Assembly: GCF_900099825.1 (NCBI RefSeq)
Contig: NZ_LT629693.1
Coordinates: forward strand, 3,669,001 to 3,733,000
Source of the DNA: Bradyrhizobium ottawaense
GTDB lineage: Bacteria; Pseudomonadota; Alphaproteobacteria; Rhizobiales; Xanthobacteraceae
Length of the DNA stretch: 64,000 nucleotides
Direction of reading: 5' to 3'
Shown here: one piece after another, positions 8,444-15,857 of the stretch
How positions within the stretch are numbered: the first letter of the stretch is position 1
Layout: every line of letters starts with the position of its first letter
Position numbers and translations under genes: made by a program
The notes under the pieces: model-generated
The model's database searches: none
Told to the model about the DNA's origin: nothing
The model's input: only the letters and a program-made list of their open reading frames with translations

Positions 8444-9661
8444 GTGTCGCGTCCATCGCTGGAGGTCGCGGATATCTTCCGCGGCCACGGCCCGGCATGG
8501 CGCCGGGCCAATGCCGGCCATGTCAGCCTCGGCCAACTCAAGGTGATGTCGGCGATCGAGAACTGCCGCACGGCGGCCCTCGGTGGCCATGTCGCGCGCT
8601 GCGAGCAGTGCGCGCACAGCCAGATCTCGTACAATAGTTGCCGCAACCGGCACTGCCCGAAGTGCCAGGGCGCGGCAGCAAAGGACTGGCTGGCGGCGCG
8701 CGAGACCGACCTGCTGCCGGTGCCGTACTATCATGTCGTGTTCACACTGCCGGCGGCCGTCGCCGACATCGCCTACCAGAACAAGGCTGTCATTTATGAT
8801 TTGCTGTTCAAGGCATCCGCCGAGACCCTGATCACCATCGCAGCCGACCCCAAGCACCTCGGCGCCCGCGTCGGCATCACCTCGGTCCTCCATACCTGGG
8901 GCTCCGCCATGACCCATCATCCGCACGTGCACATGATCGTGCCGGGCGGCGGAATCTCATTCGACGGCGAGCGCTGGGTGGCGTGCCGGCCCGGCTTTTT
9001 CCTGCCGGTGCGCGTGCTCTCTCGCCTGTTCCGCCGACTGTTCCTGGAGAAGCTGATCGCGGCCCACAAAGCCGGCCACCTGAAGTTCTTCGGCGGCCAC
9101 GCCGCCCTCGCTGACGCACAGGCGTTCGTCGCGTATCTCGCCCCATTGCGCCGTGTCGAATGGGTGGTCTATGCCAAGCGCCCGTTCGGCGGGCCACAGG
9201 CCGTTTTGGCCTATCTGTCGCGCTATACCCACCGTGTCGCCATCGCCAACAGCAGATTGATTGCCTGCGACCGCAACGGCGTCACCTTCCGATGGAAGGA
9301 CTATCGCACCGAAGGTCGTGATCGCCAGAAGGTCATGACACTCGGTACCGCCGAGTTCATCCGCAGATTCCTGACCCACGTCCTGCCGCACGGCTTCCAC
9401 CGCATCCGCCACTACGGCCTGCTCGCCAGCGGCACGCGCGCCGGTAACATCGTCCGAGCGCGCCGATTGCTCGACCCATCAACGGCACAGCCCGAGGCCG
9501 CGGATACAAGGCGCGCCGAGACTGAGGAACCCAAGCCGCTATCGCAGCCGTGCCCGTGCTGCGGCGGTCGCATGATTATCATCGAGAGGTTCCAGCGCGG
9601 ATGCTCACCGCGCACCCGTCCCGCCGCAGCCCCTGCCACGATCAGAATCGACACATCATGA
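8444..9661 (+). CDS. IS91 family transposase (HUH rolling-circle type)
   Basis: 405 residues, GTG start. The N-terminus has the zinc-finger pattern CEQCAH...CRNRHCPKC (about 45-75). The HUH metal-binding motif appears as HHPHVHMIVPGGG (about 157-170), and the YLSRYTHRVAI segment (about 260) carries the catalytic tyrosine region of the Y2/IS91 family. A second CPCCGG motif lies near the C-terminus. The length agrees with full-length IS91 transposases and no frameshift is seen. It cuts and joins single-stranded DNA through a 5'-phosphotyrosine bond to mobilise the element. Confidence 0.93.
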   Translation: MSRPSLEVADIFRGHGPAWRRANAGHVSLGQLKVMSAIENCRTAALGGHVARCEQCAHSQISYNSCRNRHCPKCQGAAAKDWLAARETDLLPVPYYHVVFTLPAAVADIAYQNKAVIYDLLFKASAETLITIAADPKHLGARVGITSVLHTWGSAMTHHPHVHMIVPGGGISFDGERWVACRPGFFLPVRVLSRLFRRLFLEKLIAAHKAGHLKFFGGHAALADAQAFVAYLAPLRRVEWVVYAKRPFGGPQAVLAYLSRYTHRVAIANSRLIACDRNGVTFRWKDYRTEGRDRQKVMTLGTAEFIRRFLTHVLPHGFHRIRHYGLLASGTRAGNIVRARRLLDPSTAQPEAADTRRAETEEPKPLSQPCPCCGGRMIIIERFQRGCSPRTRPAAAPATIRIDTS

Positions 9662-10446
9662 TCAGATCACGTTCGATGCAACATCCCAGTGCTGCAGTTC
9701 CGCTGCGCCGGCTATCGGTCGGCAATGACCATGCTCGCCGTCGCGCTGCTCACGATAGTCGCCGTCTCATTCCATCACCGCCGCGCAACTCCGATTCTGC
9801 TCCTTGCAACCGGCCGACCCGCTTCGTAGCGCCCGCGATCGCCTGCCGAGAAAGCTCCCAACCCACCTCGGCAAAAGACCGGCAGCAGCTAAATCCCCAT
9901 AGCGCCTGACGCACCACCTCGCCACGCCTCCCGCGGTTTCCTCCCCTGGAGGTTTGCGTACGCCGGCCCCCGTGACCACCGCGCCACCTTCATGGGCCGC
10001 CATCCGCAAACCTTCACAGAAGCGGCCATACCTTTGAAGTCAGCTTTGACTGAAGTCAGCTTTTGATCCAAGAGGGGCCGTACATCCAACGCTAACGGCC
10101 GGACCAAATCCAGCGCGAGACACCGCAGCGTTCAGCCGATCATTATCGGGCGTAGAGCCCCTCATTTTTTGAAGTCGCCCTCAAGAGATCTTGGCGATTT
10201 CAAGCCCCGAAAGTGGACCCGTTCCAGCGAGCGATGAGATCGGCCGGGTCCACCTGGGTCCGCTTGGGTTCGTAAAGGCCCACAGGTACTCCCAAGCGTC
10301 CCGCCGCTGTTCGGCGCGCTGGTGATGATAAGACCCGCTGGACCTCGCGCGGAGTTGTAACGACGTGAGGAAATGTTCCTTTCGCTGGTTTCATCGCTTC
10401 ACCATTTCAAGAGGAGCCAAACGCTGTTGACTTTTGGAGAAATTGA
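9662..10446. other. 785-base intergenic stretch downstream of the IS91-type element
   Basis: No convincing gene. It probably contains the right end of the element. Visible structure: GGTTTGCG at 9951-9958 with CGCAAACC at 10005-10012; TGAAGTCAGCTTT repeated at 10035-10047 and 10051-10063 (16-base period); and the first copy of a 125-base repeat at 10101-10225. The composition and many stops in all frames suggest decayed sequence. Confidence 0.6.
10101..10225 (+). repeat. Diverged 125-base direct repeat, copy 1
   Basis: It shares a 27-base identical core (10115-10141, starting GCGAGACACCGCAGCGTTCA) with 10741-10767 and aligns without large gaps to 10727-10851 through GGGCGTA-AGCCCC, TTTTTGAA-TCGC and GGCCCCGAAAG-like blocks. 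It lies upstream of a gene for a small secreted protein. Confidence 0.85.
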
Positions 10447-10689
10447 ATGACTGAGCTTAAACTTCTGGCAGCTGCACTAATCGCCACAGCCATGCTCGCA
10501 GCTCCTGCTATGGCGCGCGAGAGCTACGTAATCTCGCGGCACCTCGCAGGAAACGCCGATGCGAGTAACACGCCCGGCAAACGTTATATTGGCGGAGGCA
10601 ATGGTGGCACTCCCGGTGACGAATACGGGGGCCGCGATGTGTGGGGCCACTGGGGCACCTACTATGGACCCATGGTTCCGACGCTTTGA
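10447..10689 (+). CDS. Small secreted glycine-rich protein, unknown function
   Basis: 80 residues. A TTTGGAGAAATTG leader places GGAG 7 bases before the ATG. Residues 1-23 are a Sec signal peptide ending AMA, leaving a mature 57-residue chain rich in Gly, Tyr and Trp (RYIGGGNGGTPGDEYGG, WGHWGTYYGP). No cysteine and no known domain. Small secreted proteins of this style are common and mostly unstudied in Bradyrhizobium. A 125-base repeat flanks it on both sides (10101-10225, 10727-10851), and a second protein of the same design follows at 10967. Confidence 0.65.
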   Translation: MTELKLLAAALIATAMLAAPAMARESYVISRHLAGNADASNTPGKRYIGGGNGGTPGDEYGGRDVWGHWGTYYGPMVPTL

Positions 10690-10726
10690 ACTGGAGGGAG
10701 CGGACCTACTGCCGGGCGGACTGCCG

Positions 10727-10851
10727 GGACCAATTCCATCGCGAGACACCGCAGCGTTCAGCCGATCTTCAATCGGGCGTAAAGCCCCAAGTTTTTGAAA
10801 TCGCTCTCAGGAAATCCTGGGAATTTCTGGCCCCGAAAGGGGATCCAGTTT
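10727..10851 (+). repeat. Diverged 125-base direct repeat, copy 2
   Basis: Second copy of the repeat at 10101-10225, about 626 bases later. Here the tail contains CCCCGAAAGGGG (10831-10842), a four-pair stem closed by a GAAA tetraloop that is imperfect in copy 1. It ends 115 bases before the next small secreted protein gene. Confidence 0.85.
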
Positions 10852-10966
10852 GGGCGCCGGCTCTGTTGGCCGATGCCGCCGCCTCCTCAAGATTTCGATA
10901 AGCCATTTGGTGGAATGATCAAACAGAAGTTCCCTTTGTTGCTCGGTAAACAACGACGGAGAAACC

Positions 10967-11203
10967 ATGAAACTCGCGATAATAGCATTAGCCTCTGCGT
11001 TCGCGCTCTCCAGTACGTTCGCACTTGCAAAAACGGCTCGTCAAAGGCCGAGCGTCAGGACCTATGACTTGCATAGGGGTATACCGCTGGGCAGATCAGG
11101 TTTTTTGCATCCGAACTACGGCAACCCGGACGGTGCAACCAACGTGTCCGCGGGCGGATTGATGTGGAACGGAAGGAGCGCGTCGGAGTGGGGCGGCGGC
11201 TAA
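10967..11203 (+). CDS. Small secreted glycine-rich protein, unknown function
   Basis: 78 residues, with GGAG in ACGACGGAGAAACC directly before the ATG. Residues 1-21 form a Sec signal peptide (MKLAIIALASAFALSSTFALA), and the mature part is basic near its start and Gly/Asn-rich afterwards (HPNYGNPDGATNVSAGG, ending SEWGGG). Design and position match the gene at 10447 (signal peptide, about 57 mature residues, upstream 125-base repeat), yet residue identity is low, so relatedness is uncertain. Confidence 0.62.
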   Translation: MKLAIIALASAFALSSTFALAKTARQRPSVRTYDLHRGIPLGRSGFLHPNYGNPDGATNVSAGGLMWNGRSASEWGGG

Positions 11204-11218
11204 CACTAACCGCAAGGG

Positions 11219-11515
11219 CTATTCGCGCCCCGTGTTATCAGGATCTTCAGTCAACGTGATTGCTAACCCCGTCAGGGTCGCTCCGATGCCGAAGGTTATC
11301 GCGCATGTGCCCACGAACATTATCATAACGACATCTGGAGTTGGGCCGTAATTGATCAAGGTCGCGATGCCTAACGCGGTGATGTGAGTTGCGAGAAACG
11401 CAAAGCCGAGACCAACGGCAATGCCCATCGCTGTGTGGCTGGCAGCCGCCAGCAGCAGCGAAGGCTTGATCAATGCAGACCGCTTCTTAGGGCGCACAGG
11501 CCTGATCTCCGGCAT
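11219..11515 (-). CDS. Small membrane protein, unknown function
   Basis: 98 residues from ATG 11515. A basic N-terminus (RPVRPKKRSALIKPS) precedes two or three membrane helices (about 20-50 and 58-88) with a GMAVGLGFAFLATHI-like small-residue pattern, and an acidic tail LTEDPDNTGRE. This charge pattern favours a cytoplasmic N-terminus. No good ribosome site is seen at this start. A longer form from 11635 is possible but would add an unlikely 40-residue leader. A 29-codon reading frame with a strong ribosome site lies just upstream and may couple its translation. Confidence 0.55.
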   Translation of the reverse strand: MPEIRPVRPKKRSALIKPSLLLAAASHTAMGIAVGLGFAFLATHITALGIATLINYGPTPDVVMIMFVGTCAITFGIGATLTGLAITLTEDPDNTGRE

Positions 11516-11562
11516 GTCGTGTGTGCTTGCTGAAAAATGCAGTCGAAGCGCGAATTGTCTGG

Positions 11563-11652
11563 CTAGATCAATTCGATCTGCCGCGTGGATTTGCGCTCCA
11601 GAGTAAACATGCCCCAGTGCGAATAGCTGATCCATTCATCATGATCGCTCAT
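11563..11652 (-). CDS. 29-residue possible leader or microprotein
   Basis: The ATG at 11652 follows AAAGGAGCCGATGAC, an excellent ribosome site, and reads 29 codons to TAG (starting MSDHDEWISYSHWG). It ends 47 bases before the start of the small membrane protein at 11515, which lacks its own clear ribosome site. No family is recognised. It could be a leader peptide, a microprotein, or the remnant N-terminus of a lost gene. Confidence 0.3.
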   Translation of the reverse strand: MSDHDEWISYSHWGMFTLERKSTRQIELI

Positions 11653-11832
11653 GTCATCGGCTCCTTTTGCGCAGATAATGTTTAGATAAGAGAACAACCG
11701 CACCGTCACCATTAAAACATTCTTTAGTTCAGCATTGGACACCAGCAGCGCGGCCGATCATCCCTCGAAGCTGTCGAGCTCGAGCCGGCTCCGAGCGCTG
11801 GCGCAGCCCACTTGACCTGCTCGAGTGCTGCC

Positions 11833-12006
11833 TCATTCCCCTCTTAACCGTCGGTCGCGTTCGAGGATCTTGGCGCCCGGGTAGACCCGGCGAGCGAACG
11901 CAACGACCAGCGCTTGGTCCCGCGTCTCCAAGAACGGGGTCCGGACCTGACACGACCCGACGATGAGGTGCCATAAGCCGTTAAGCTTCCGGATGGTGGC
12001 GTTCAT
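11833..12006 (-). CDS. 57-residue small protein, ATGA-coupled to the preceding gene
   Basis: The ATG at 12006 overlaps the TGA of the upstream 64-residue gene as ATGA, a signature of translational coupling. The product is basic with a central hydrophobic and aromatic half (LWHLIVGSCQ, QALVVAFARRVYPGAKI) and a charged end. No known family is recognised. The overlap and consistent coding sense argue that it is real. Its short length keeps confidence low. Confidence 0.4.
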   Translation of the reverse strand: MNATIRKLNGLWHLIVGSCQVRTPFLETRDQALVVAFARRVYPGAKILERDRRLRGE

Positions 12007-12197
12007 GATAGTGCTTCACATTCGCGAGCAGCTGAACGAGCCAATGCCTTAGCCGCATCAGTGTGCGCGGCTTTCTCAGCTCGCCGTTCATAGTCCTCAG
12101 CAAGCGCCTTAAGCTGACCCGCAACGTGTTCGTCGGTCATTGTTTGCGCCGCCCGGAGTATGGTCCGTGCCGTGTCTAAATATTCTTTGCTCAGCAT
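12003..12197 (-). CDS. Small helical protein, unknown function
   Basis: 64 residues. The ATG at 12197 is chosen because GTGGAGGCGAA lies directly before it. A longer frame upstream has no such site. The product is Ala/Glu/Arg-rich and probably entirely alpha-helical (EYLDTARTILRAAQT, LKALAEDYERRAEKAA), ending ARECEALS. Short helical proteins of this pattern are abundant in Bradyrhizobium and have no assigned role. Its stop overlaps the start of a second small reading frame. Confidence 0.6.
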   Translation of the reverse strand: MLSKEYLDTARTILRAAQTMTDEHVAGQLKALAEDYERRAEKAAHTDAAKALARSAARECEALS

Positions 12198-12561
12198 TTC
12201 GCCTCCACAGTCCCAGTTTGAACGGCACAAAGCCGTCGATCTACAAGCAATCACAGAGAGACGGACCGTGCCATTGCACAGACGTTCATCAGGGCCTTCC
12301 ATTTGTTTGAGACGATGATACTTAGGTTTACGATTGACCACCTGCGCGCTCGCGAGTGGTAGGAACGTGGCTCCTCGCCCGGCAGCCACCTAGCGACATC
12401 GGCGTTTTGCTAGATGTCCGCTTTGAGCCGCCAGACGCTGACATTCTAGCCAATGTCGGCTTTGACCCAACTGGGACACAAGGCCTGATCCGGTTTCCAT
12501 GGCCAGTTGTGTGCCTTTCGGTCATAACCTGTTATGACAGGCGCGTTCTTTTGGAGGGCAC
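12198..12561. other. 364-base intergenic region without a gene
   Basis: Divergent promoter region between the small helical protein and the solute-binding protein. GACATCGGC, GACGCTGACATT and AATGTCGGC blocks recur around 12394-12455, and a 16-base palindrome lies near its right end. No supported coding region. Confidence 0.5.
12522..12537. promoter_or_regulatory. Candidate operator upstream of the solute-binding protein
   Basis: TCATAAC-CT-GTTATGA is a perfect 7-base inverted repeat with a 2-base centre, 24 bases before the ATG at 12562 and just ahead of its GGAGG. The position suits a repressor of GntR or TetR type, but no regulator gene is adjacent. Confidence 0.45.
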
Positions 12562-14250
12562 ATGCGGCGGCGCGAGTTCATCACGCTGGTCGGAGGCGCA
12601 GCGGTCGCCGCGGGGCCGGTTGCCGTACGCGCGCAGCAGCCGCGGAAAATACCGACCATCGGATTTCTCGGCGCAAGCACGCCCGAGGCCGCAAGCGAAT
12701 GGGTCCGCGCGTTCGTGACGCGGTTGCAGGAATTGGGCTGGACCGAGGGACGCACCGTCGCGATCGAGTATCGCTGGGCGGAAGCGCACAACGAACGGTA
12801 CGCTGAGATCGCAGCCGAGTTGGTCAGGCTCAAGGTCGATGTCATCGTCACATGGGCATCCGCGCCGGTTCTTGCGGCGAAGCAGGCGACAGCGCTGGTC
12901 CCGATCGTGTTCGCGGCACAAATGGATCCGGTCGGCGCCGGTGTCGTCGCCAGCCTGACGCGGCCCGGCGGCAACATTACCGGACTTTCGCTGCAGCAGA
13001 CCGATACTGCCGGCAAACGTCTTTCACTGTTGCGGGAGTTCGTGCCCGGTCTGGCCCGATTGGCGGTCATGGCAAATGCCGCTGCTGCCGGTGCCGTCCT
13101 GGAGATGCGCGAGATACAGGCAACCGCGCGGGCGCTCGGCGTCGAGGCCGTCACCATCGAAATCCGCCGGGGTGATGAGATCGCTCCCGCCATCGAGGCC
13201 CTCAAAGGCCGGGCCGACGCGCTTTACGTCGCGACCGACCCGCTGGTATTCGCCAATCGCATGTCGATGAACATGCTGGCGCAGCAGATACGGCTGCCGA
13301 CCATTTATGGCGGCCGGCAATATGTCGATGCGGGAGGCCTGATTTCCTACGGACCCAACTTTTCGGACCTGTTCCGCCGCGCCGCCGACTATATCGACAA
13401 GATTTTACGCGGCACCAGGCCAGCCGATATTCCCGTCGAACAGCCGACCAAATTCGATCTGGTCATCAATCTCAAAACCGCCAAAGCCCTCGGTCTCGAG
13501 ATTTCGCCTTCGCTGCTCGCCCGCGCTGACGGCGTGATCGAATCGTATGCGCTGACTTCCGTTGACGGCGCTGCTCGTAACCCAGGGCGGCCCTCGTCAG
13601 CCGGTCGATGCGGCGGTGAAAACCGCCAATTGGGCATCGAAGGCGCGCCTGAAGGCCGGCCGCGCTTCGCCGCGGGCGACATAGGCGGAGAGGTTCGGAT
13701 ATTCTTGCTGGATATCCGATCCGTTCAACCGGCGCAGGACGGTCACCATCAGAAGGTCGCCGGCGCTGAACCCACCATCGAGCCAGTCGGCATCGCCCAG
13801 GCGAGTAGAGAGTTCGCCCAGCCGGTGACGGAGGCGATCCGCGACGACAGGCAGTCGCCGCTCGTACCAGGTTTCATCGCGCTCCAGCAGCATGGCGATT
13901 CCCAGATCGACGATCGGCGGTTCCAGCGTGCTGAGCGCGGCAAACATCCATGTGATCGCGCGCGCGCGGGCGTTCGCATCGTCCGGCAGCAGGCCACGAT
14001 GGCGCTCCGCGATATGGAGCACGATCGCCCCCGACTCGAACAAGGCCAGATCGCCTTCCTCATAGGTCGGAATCTGCCCGAAAGGATGAAGCGCACGATG
14101 CGCCGGTTGCTTCATCTCGCTGAACGAAACAAGACGAACGTCGTAAGGCTGGCCGACTTCTTCGAGCGCCCAGCGAACACGCATGTCACGTGCCTGTCCC
14201 TTGCCGCGGTCGGGCGAACTTTCAAAGGCGGTGATGGTGGGGATCATTGA
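12562..14250 (+). CDS. Orphan ABC transporter substrate-binding protein (DUF534/TrpX-like) with lost stop codon
   Basis: The first 327 codons encode a complete periplasmic binding protein of the ABC_sub_bind family: twin-arginine-like leader RRREFITLVGG with AQQ cleavage region, first lobe from IPTIGFLGAS, DVIVTWASAPVLAAKQAT, RPGGNITGL and the typical closing block of LVINLKTAKALGLEISP, LLARADGVIE. Family members stop at this point. Here the next codon is TCG (13543-13545) and the frame stays open for 234 more residues to 14250, wholly antisense to the GST gene at 13597-14247. The simplest reading is a TAG-to-TCG stop loss. The tail has no domain likeness and looks like accidental antisense translation. 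A GGAGG lies four bases before the ATG. No permease or ATPase is nearby, as is usual for these orphan binding proteins in Bradyrhizobium. Confidence 0.85.
   Translation: MRRREFITLVGGAAVAAGPVAVRAQQPRKIPTIGFLGASTPEAASEWVRAFVTRLQELGWTEGRTVAIEYRWAEAHNERYAEIAAELVRLKVDVIVTWASAPVLAAKQATALVPIVFAAQMDPVGAGVVASLTRPGGNITGLSLQQTDTAGKRLSLLREFVPGLARLAVMANAAAAGAVLEMREIQATARALGVEAVTIEIRRGDEIAPAIEALKGRADALYVATDPLVFANRMSMNMLAQQIRLPTIYGGRQYVDAGGLISYGPNFSDLFRRAADYIDKILRGTRPADIPVEQPTKFDLVINLKTAKALGLEISPSLLARADGVIESYALTSVDGAARNPGRPSSAGRCGGENRQLGIEGAPEGRPRFAAGDIGGEVRIFLLDIRSVQPAQDGHHQKVAGAEPTIEPVGIAQASREFAQPVTEAIRDDRQSPLVPGFIALQQHGDSQIDDRRFQRAERGKHPCDRARAGVRIVRQQATMALRDMEHDRPRLEQGQIAFLIGRNLPERMKRTMRRLLHLAERNKTNVVRLADFFERPANTHVTCLSLAAVGRTFKGGDGGDH
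13597..14247 (-). CDS. Glutathione S-transferase family protein
   Basis: 216 residues, ATG preceded by CCGGAGGCTTCA. The N-terminal thioredoxin-like half (about 4-85) includes RVRWALEEVG, the cis-Pro loop FGQIPTYEEG and the glutathione gamma-Glu binding LFESGAIVLHIAE. The C-terminal helical half carries SAGDLLMVTVLRRL, the N-capping box region conserved in GSTs. Length and motifs fit a normal cytosolic GST of the beta or related type, catalysing conjugation of glutathione to electrophiles. It converges on the solute-binding gene, whose lost stop would make that gene's transcript run antisense through this one. A broken VOC/glyoxalase gene lies just upstream on the same strand. Confidence 0.9.
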   Translation of the reverse strand: MIPTITAFESSPDRGKGQARDMRVRWALEEVGQPYDVRLVSFSEMKQPAHRALHPFGQIPTYEEGDLALFESGAIVLHIAERHRGLLPDDANARARAITWMFAALSTLEPPIVDLGIAMLLERDETWYERRLPVVADRLRHRLGELSTRLGDADWLDGGFSAGDLLMVTVLRRLNGSDIQQEYPNLSAYVARGEARPAFRRAFDAQLAVFTAASTG

Positions 14251-14444
14251 AGCCTCCGGGTGAGCGCATCACGCTGTTTGCATCCAGAGGACGAAGGACC
14301 GGCGCTAATCCCGACAACTTGCCTCGTTTTCCCTGACCTTGGATTGCCTTGGTTCTGTCTGCGTTCCAGGGCCGAGTGGACGTGGCGCGCTATCCCATCC
14401 TGCTCGAGTAAATTGCACCACTGCGGAAGGGCTCTGCTACGAGA

Positions 14445-14879
14445 TTATTTCGCACCCAAATCCTGTGCGAACCGCAGGAGATACCCATCAGGATCCTGCA
14501 CCAGGAACTGCCTGTTGCCGCGCTCCTCTCCTGCAATTCGATACCACGCGTCATGACAGGGCCTAAAGAGAGGCCAGTTTGCGTTCCTGAGCGCATCGAG
14601 CAAAGGCTCTACGGAATCGACGAACATCTGAAAGTTAATCCCGCGCCCCAGTGGGCGCTGTAGATCCCCGGTCTCCCAATTGCCGTTTCGTTGACTCAGC
14701 ATAACCTGTGATCCCTGAAGCTCGATATACGTCAAGCCGTTTTCGGGTCGCTGGTATGCAATTTGGAAGCCGAGAACATTGCATCAAAAGCTCTCGCTCT
14801 TTCCAAGGTCAAACACGTCTAGCTCCGGGACAAGCGGAGCAAAGCCGCCAGTCGGTAGTCTATCCGCTGATCTTTTCAT
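14445..14879 (-). pseudogene. VOC/glyoxalase-bleomycin resistance family gene with in-frame TGA
   Basis: Reading from the ATG at 14879, which follows CGGAGGCAGCTGAACC, gives 31 codons (ending LDVFDLGKSESF), then TGA at 14784-14786, then continues in the same frame as CNVLGFQIAYQRPENGL through TYIELQGSQVMLSQRNG to TAA at 14445. The rejoined 144-residue product is a standard VOC protein with ordered metal-site strands (PELDVFD start, YIELQGSQVML, FLVQDPDGYLLRFAQ). The TGA replaces the aromatic residue normally seen in the (A/S)FY-x-x-VLGF motif, so a one-base change (TAC or TAT to TGA needs two; TGG, TTA or CGA one) is possible. A shorter product from the TTG at 14735 would lack the first metal-site strand. 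Most likely a recent pseudogene. Confidence 0.75.
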
Positions 14880-15053
14880 GGTTCAGCTGCCTCCGAAGTG
14901 GTGCGGGATCAGTAGCAAATTCCGGCTTCGAAATCTGCTTGGCAGCAAACTTGGACGTTGCTGTGAGCGTTGGTGACCGCTCCTGGCGCCAGAAGCGGAC
15001 ACTCACTCCAGGTCGCTTCTGGACCCAGAACGGACCTAAAGGACGTCCAACCG

Positions 15054-15857
15054 TTACGTTGCGATAGAAGACATTTGAAAGACCGCTGTTCGGCCGATCT
15101 TGCGCGAGAGCTTAATACTTTGGCGTTCGACACTCCACCATATCAGCCAGCCGATGCAGAGCGCTGCAGGGATCGCCAAGACGCCGCCCCATGCTCCGAA
15201 GGCGTGAACAAACACCTTTAGCACCAAGGCGTGACTGAGATACAGGCTATACGAAATGCGCCCGAGCCATTGGGGGATGGCAGCATCCAACAGTCGGTTG
15301 CGAAAGGAGATGTGCGAGAAGGAAGCACCGATCACAAAGAGGCAGAGAATTGAGACTTGAGGAACGATCAGCCCGACGAGCATGGCCGCGGCCGCACACG
15401 TTATTCCACGAATTTTATCGGAGCTGCTCCATACGATCAGAGGCATAAAAGGCATCGCCCACACCTCCAGAAACAGCGACCACACCGGAGGATTGATGGA
15501 GGGCTCGTCGTTAGGCCCGATCAGCGGATACCAGAGGAACTCCGACCAGACCGGCGGCACGCTGGCAATGATGTACCCTGCGGCTAAACATAAGGCATAA
15601 ACCGGCCATAGACGCACCACGCGGCGCGCGAGGAACACACCGAACCGACCCTCCCAACTTCGGGTAAGCACATAGCTCGACAACACAAAGAACAATCCGA
15701 CCGCGAAATGCGCGGGCATCAACATCCAATTGATGCCAAAGGGAGCGCAGACGTGCCATGCAAGAACCACAACAGCGAGAAGCCCACGCAACCCGTCGAT
15801 TGCTGTGACGCGCGCTGACGCAACTGCCGGCGGTTCAACCGATGATTTCACGCTCAA
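15054..15857 (-). CDS. Acyltransferase family 3 membrane protein
   Basis: 267 residues with about eight predicted membrane helices. It shows the family's defining N-terminal IDGLRGLLAVVVLAWH motif (catalytic-type His), FAVGLFFVLSSYVLTRSW, the LARRVVRLWPVYAL segment and the later GRISYSLYLSH block. OafA/NodX-like proteins transfer acyl groups to surface polysaccharide or lipid-linked sugars at the inner membrane. It is shorter than most members (about 340-380), with fewer residues between helices, though no frame break is seen. No polysaccharide cluster adjoins it, so the acceptor is unknown. Start at ATG 15857; the ribosome site is weak. Confidence 0.85.
   Translation of the reverse strand: MSVKSSVEPPAVASARVTAIDGLRGLLAVVVLAWHVCAPFGINWMLMPAHFAVGLFFVLSSYVLTRSWEGRFGVFLARRVVRLWPVYALCLAAGYIIASVPPVWSEFLWYPLIGPNDEPSINPPVWSLFLEVWAMPFMPLIVWSSSDKIRGITCAAAAMLVGLIVPQVSILCLFVIGASFSHISFRNRLLDAAIPQWLGRISYSLYLSHALVLKVFVHAFGAWGGVLAIPAALCIGWLIWWSVERQSIKLSRKIGRTAVFQMSSIAT

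Larger units (their letters stand above)
7502..9661 (+). mobile_element. IS91-family insertion element with accessory tyrosine recombinase
   Basis: Two tandem genes, a phage-type tyrosine recombinase and an IS91 HUH transposase, are spaced by 10 bases. This two-gene arrangement is known for IS91-related elements in rhizobia and other proteobacteria. IS91 elements move by rolling-circle replication and have no terminal inverted repeats or target duplications, so the limits given are only the hairpin before the first gene and the stop of the second. The real right end probably lies within 9662-10100. Confidence 0.8.

Noticed and set aside
10200..10394. 64-codon minus-strand frame within the region between the IS and the small secreted gene
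   Set aside because: It crosses the edge of the 125-base repeat, has no ribosome site and no protein likeness.
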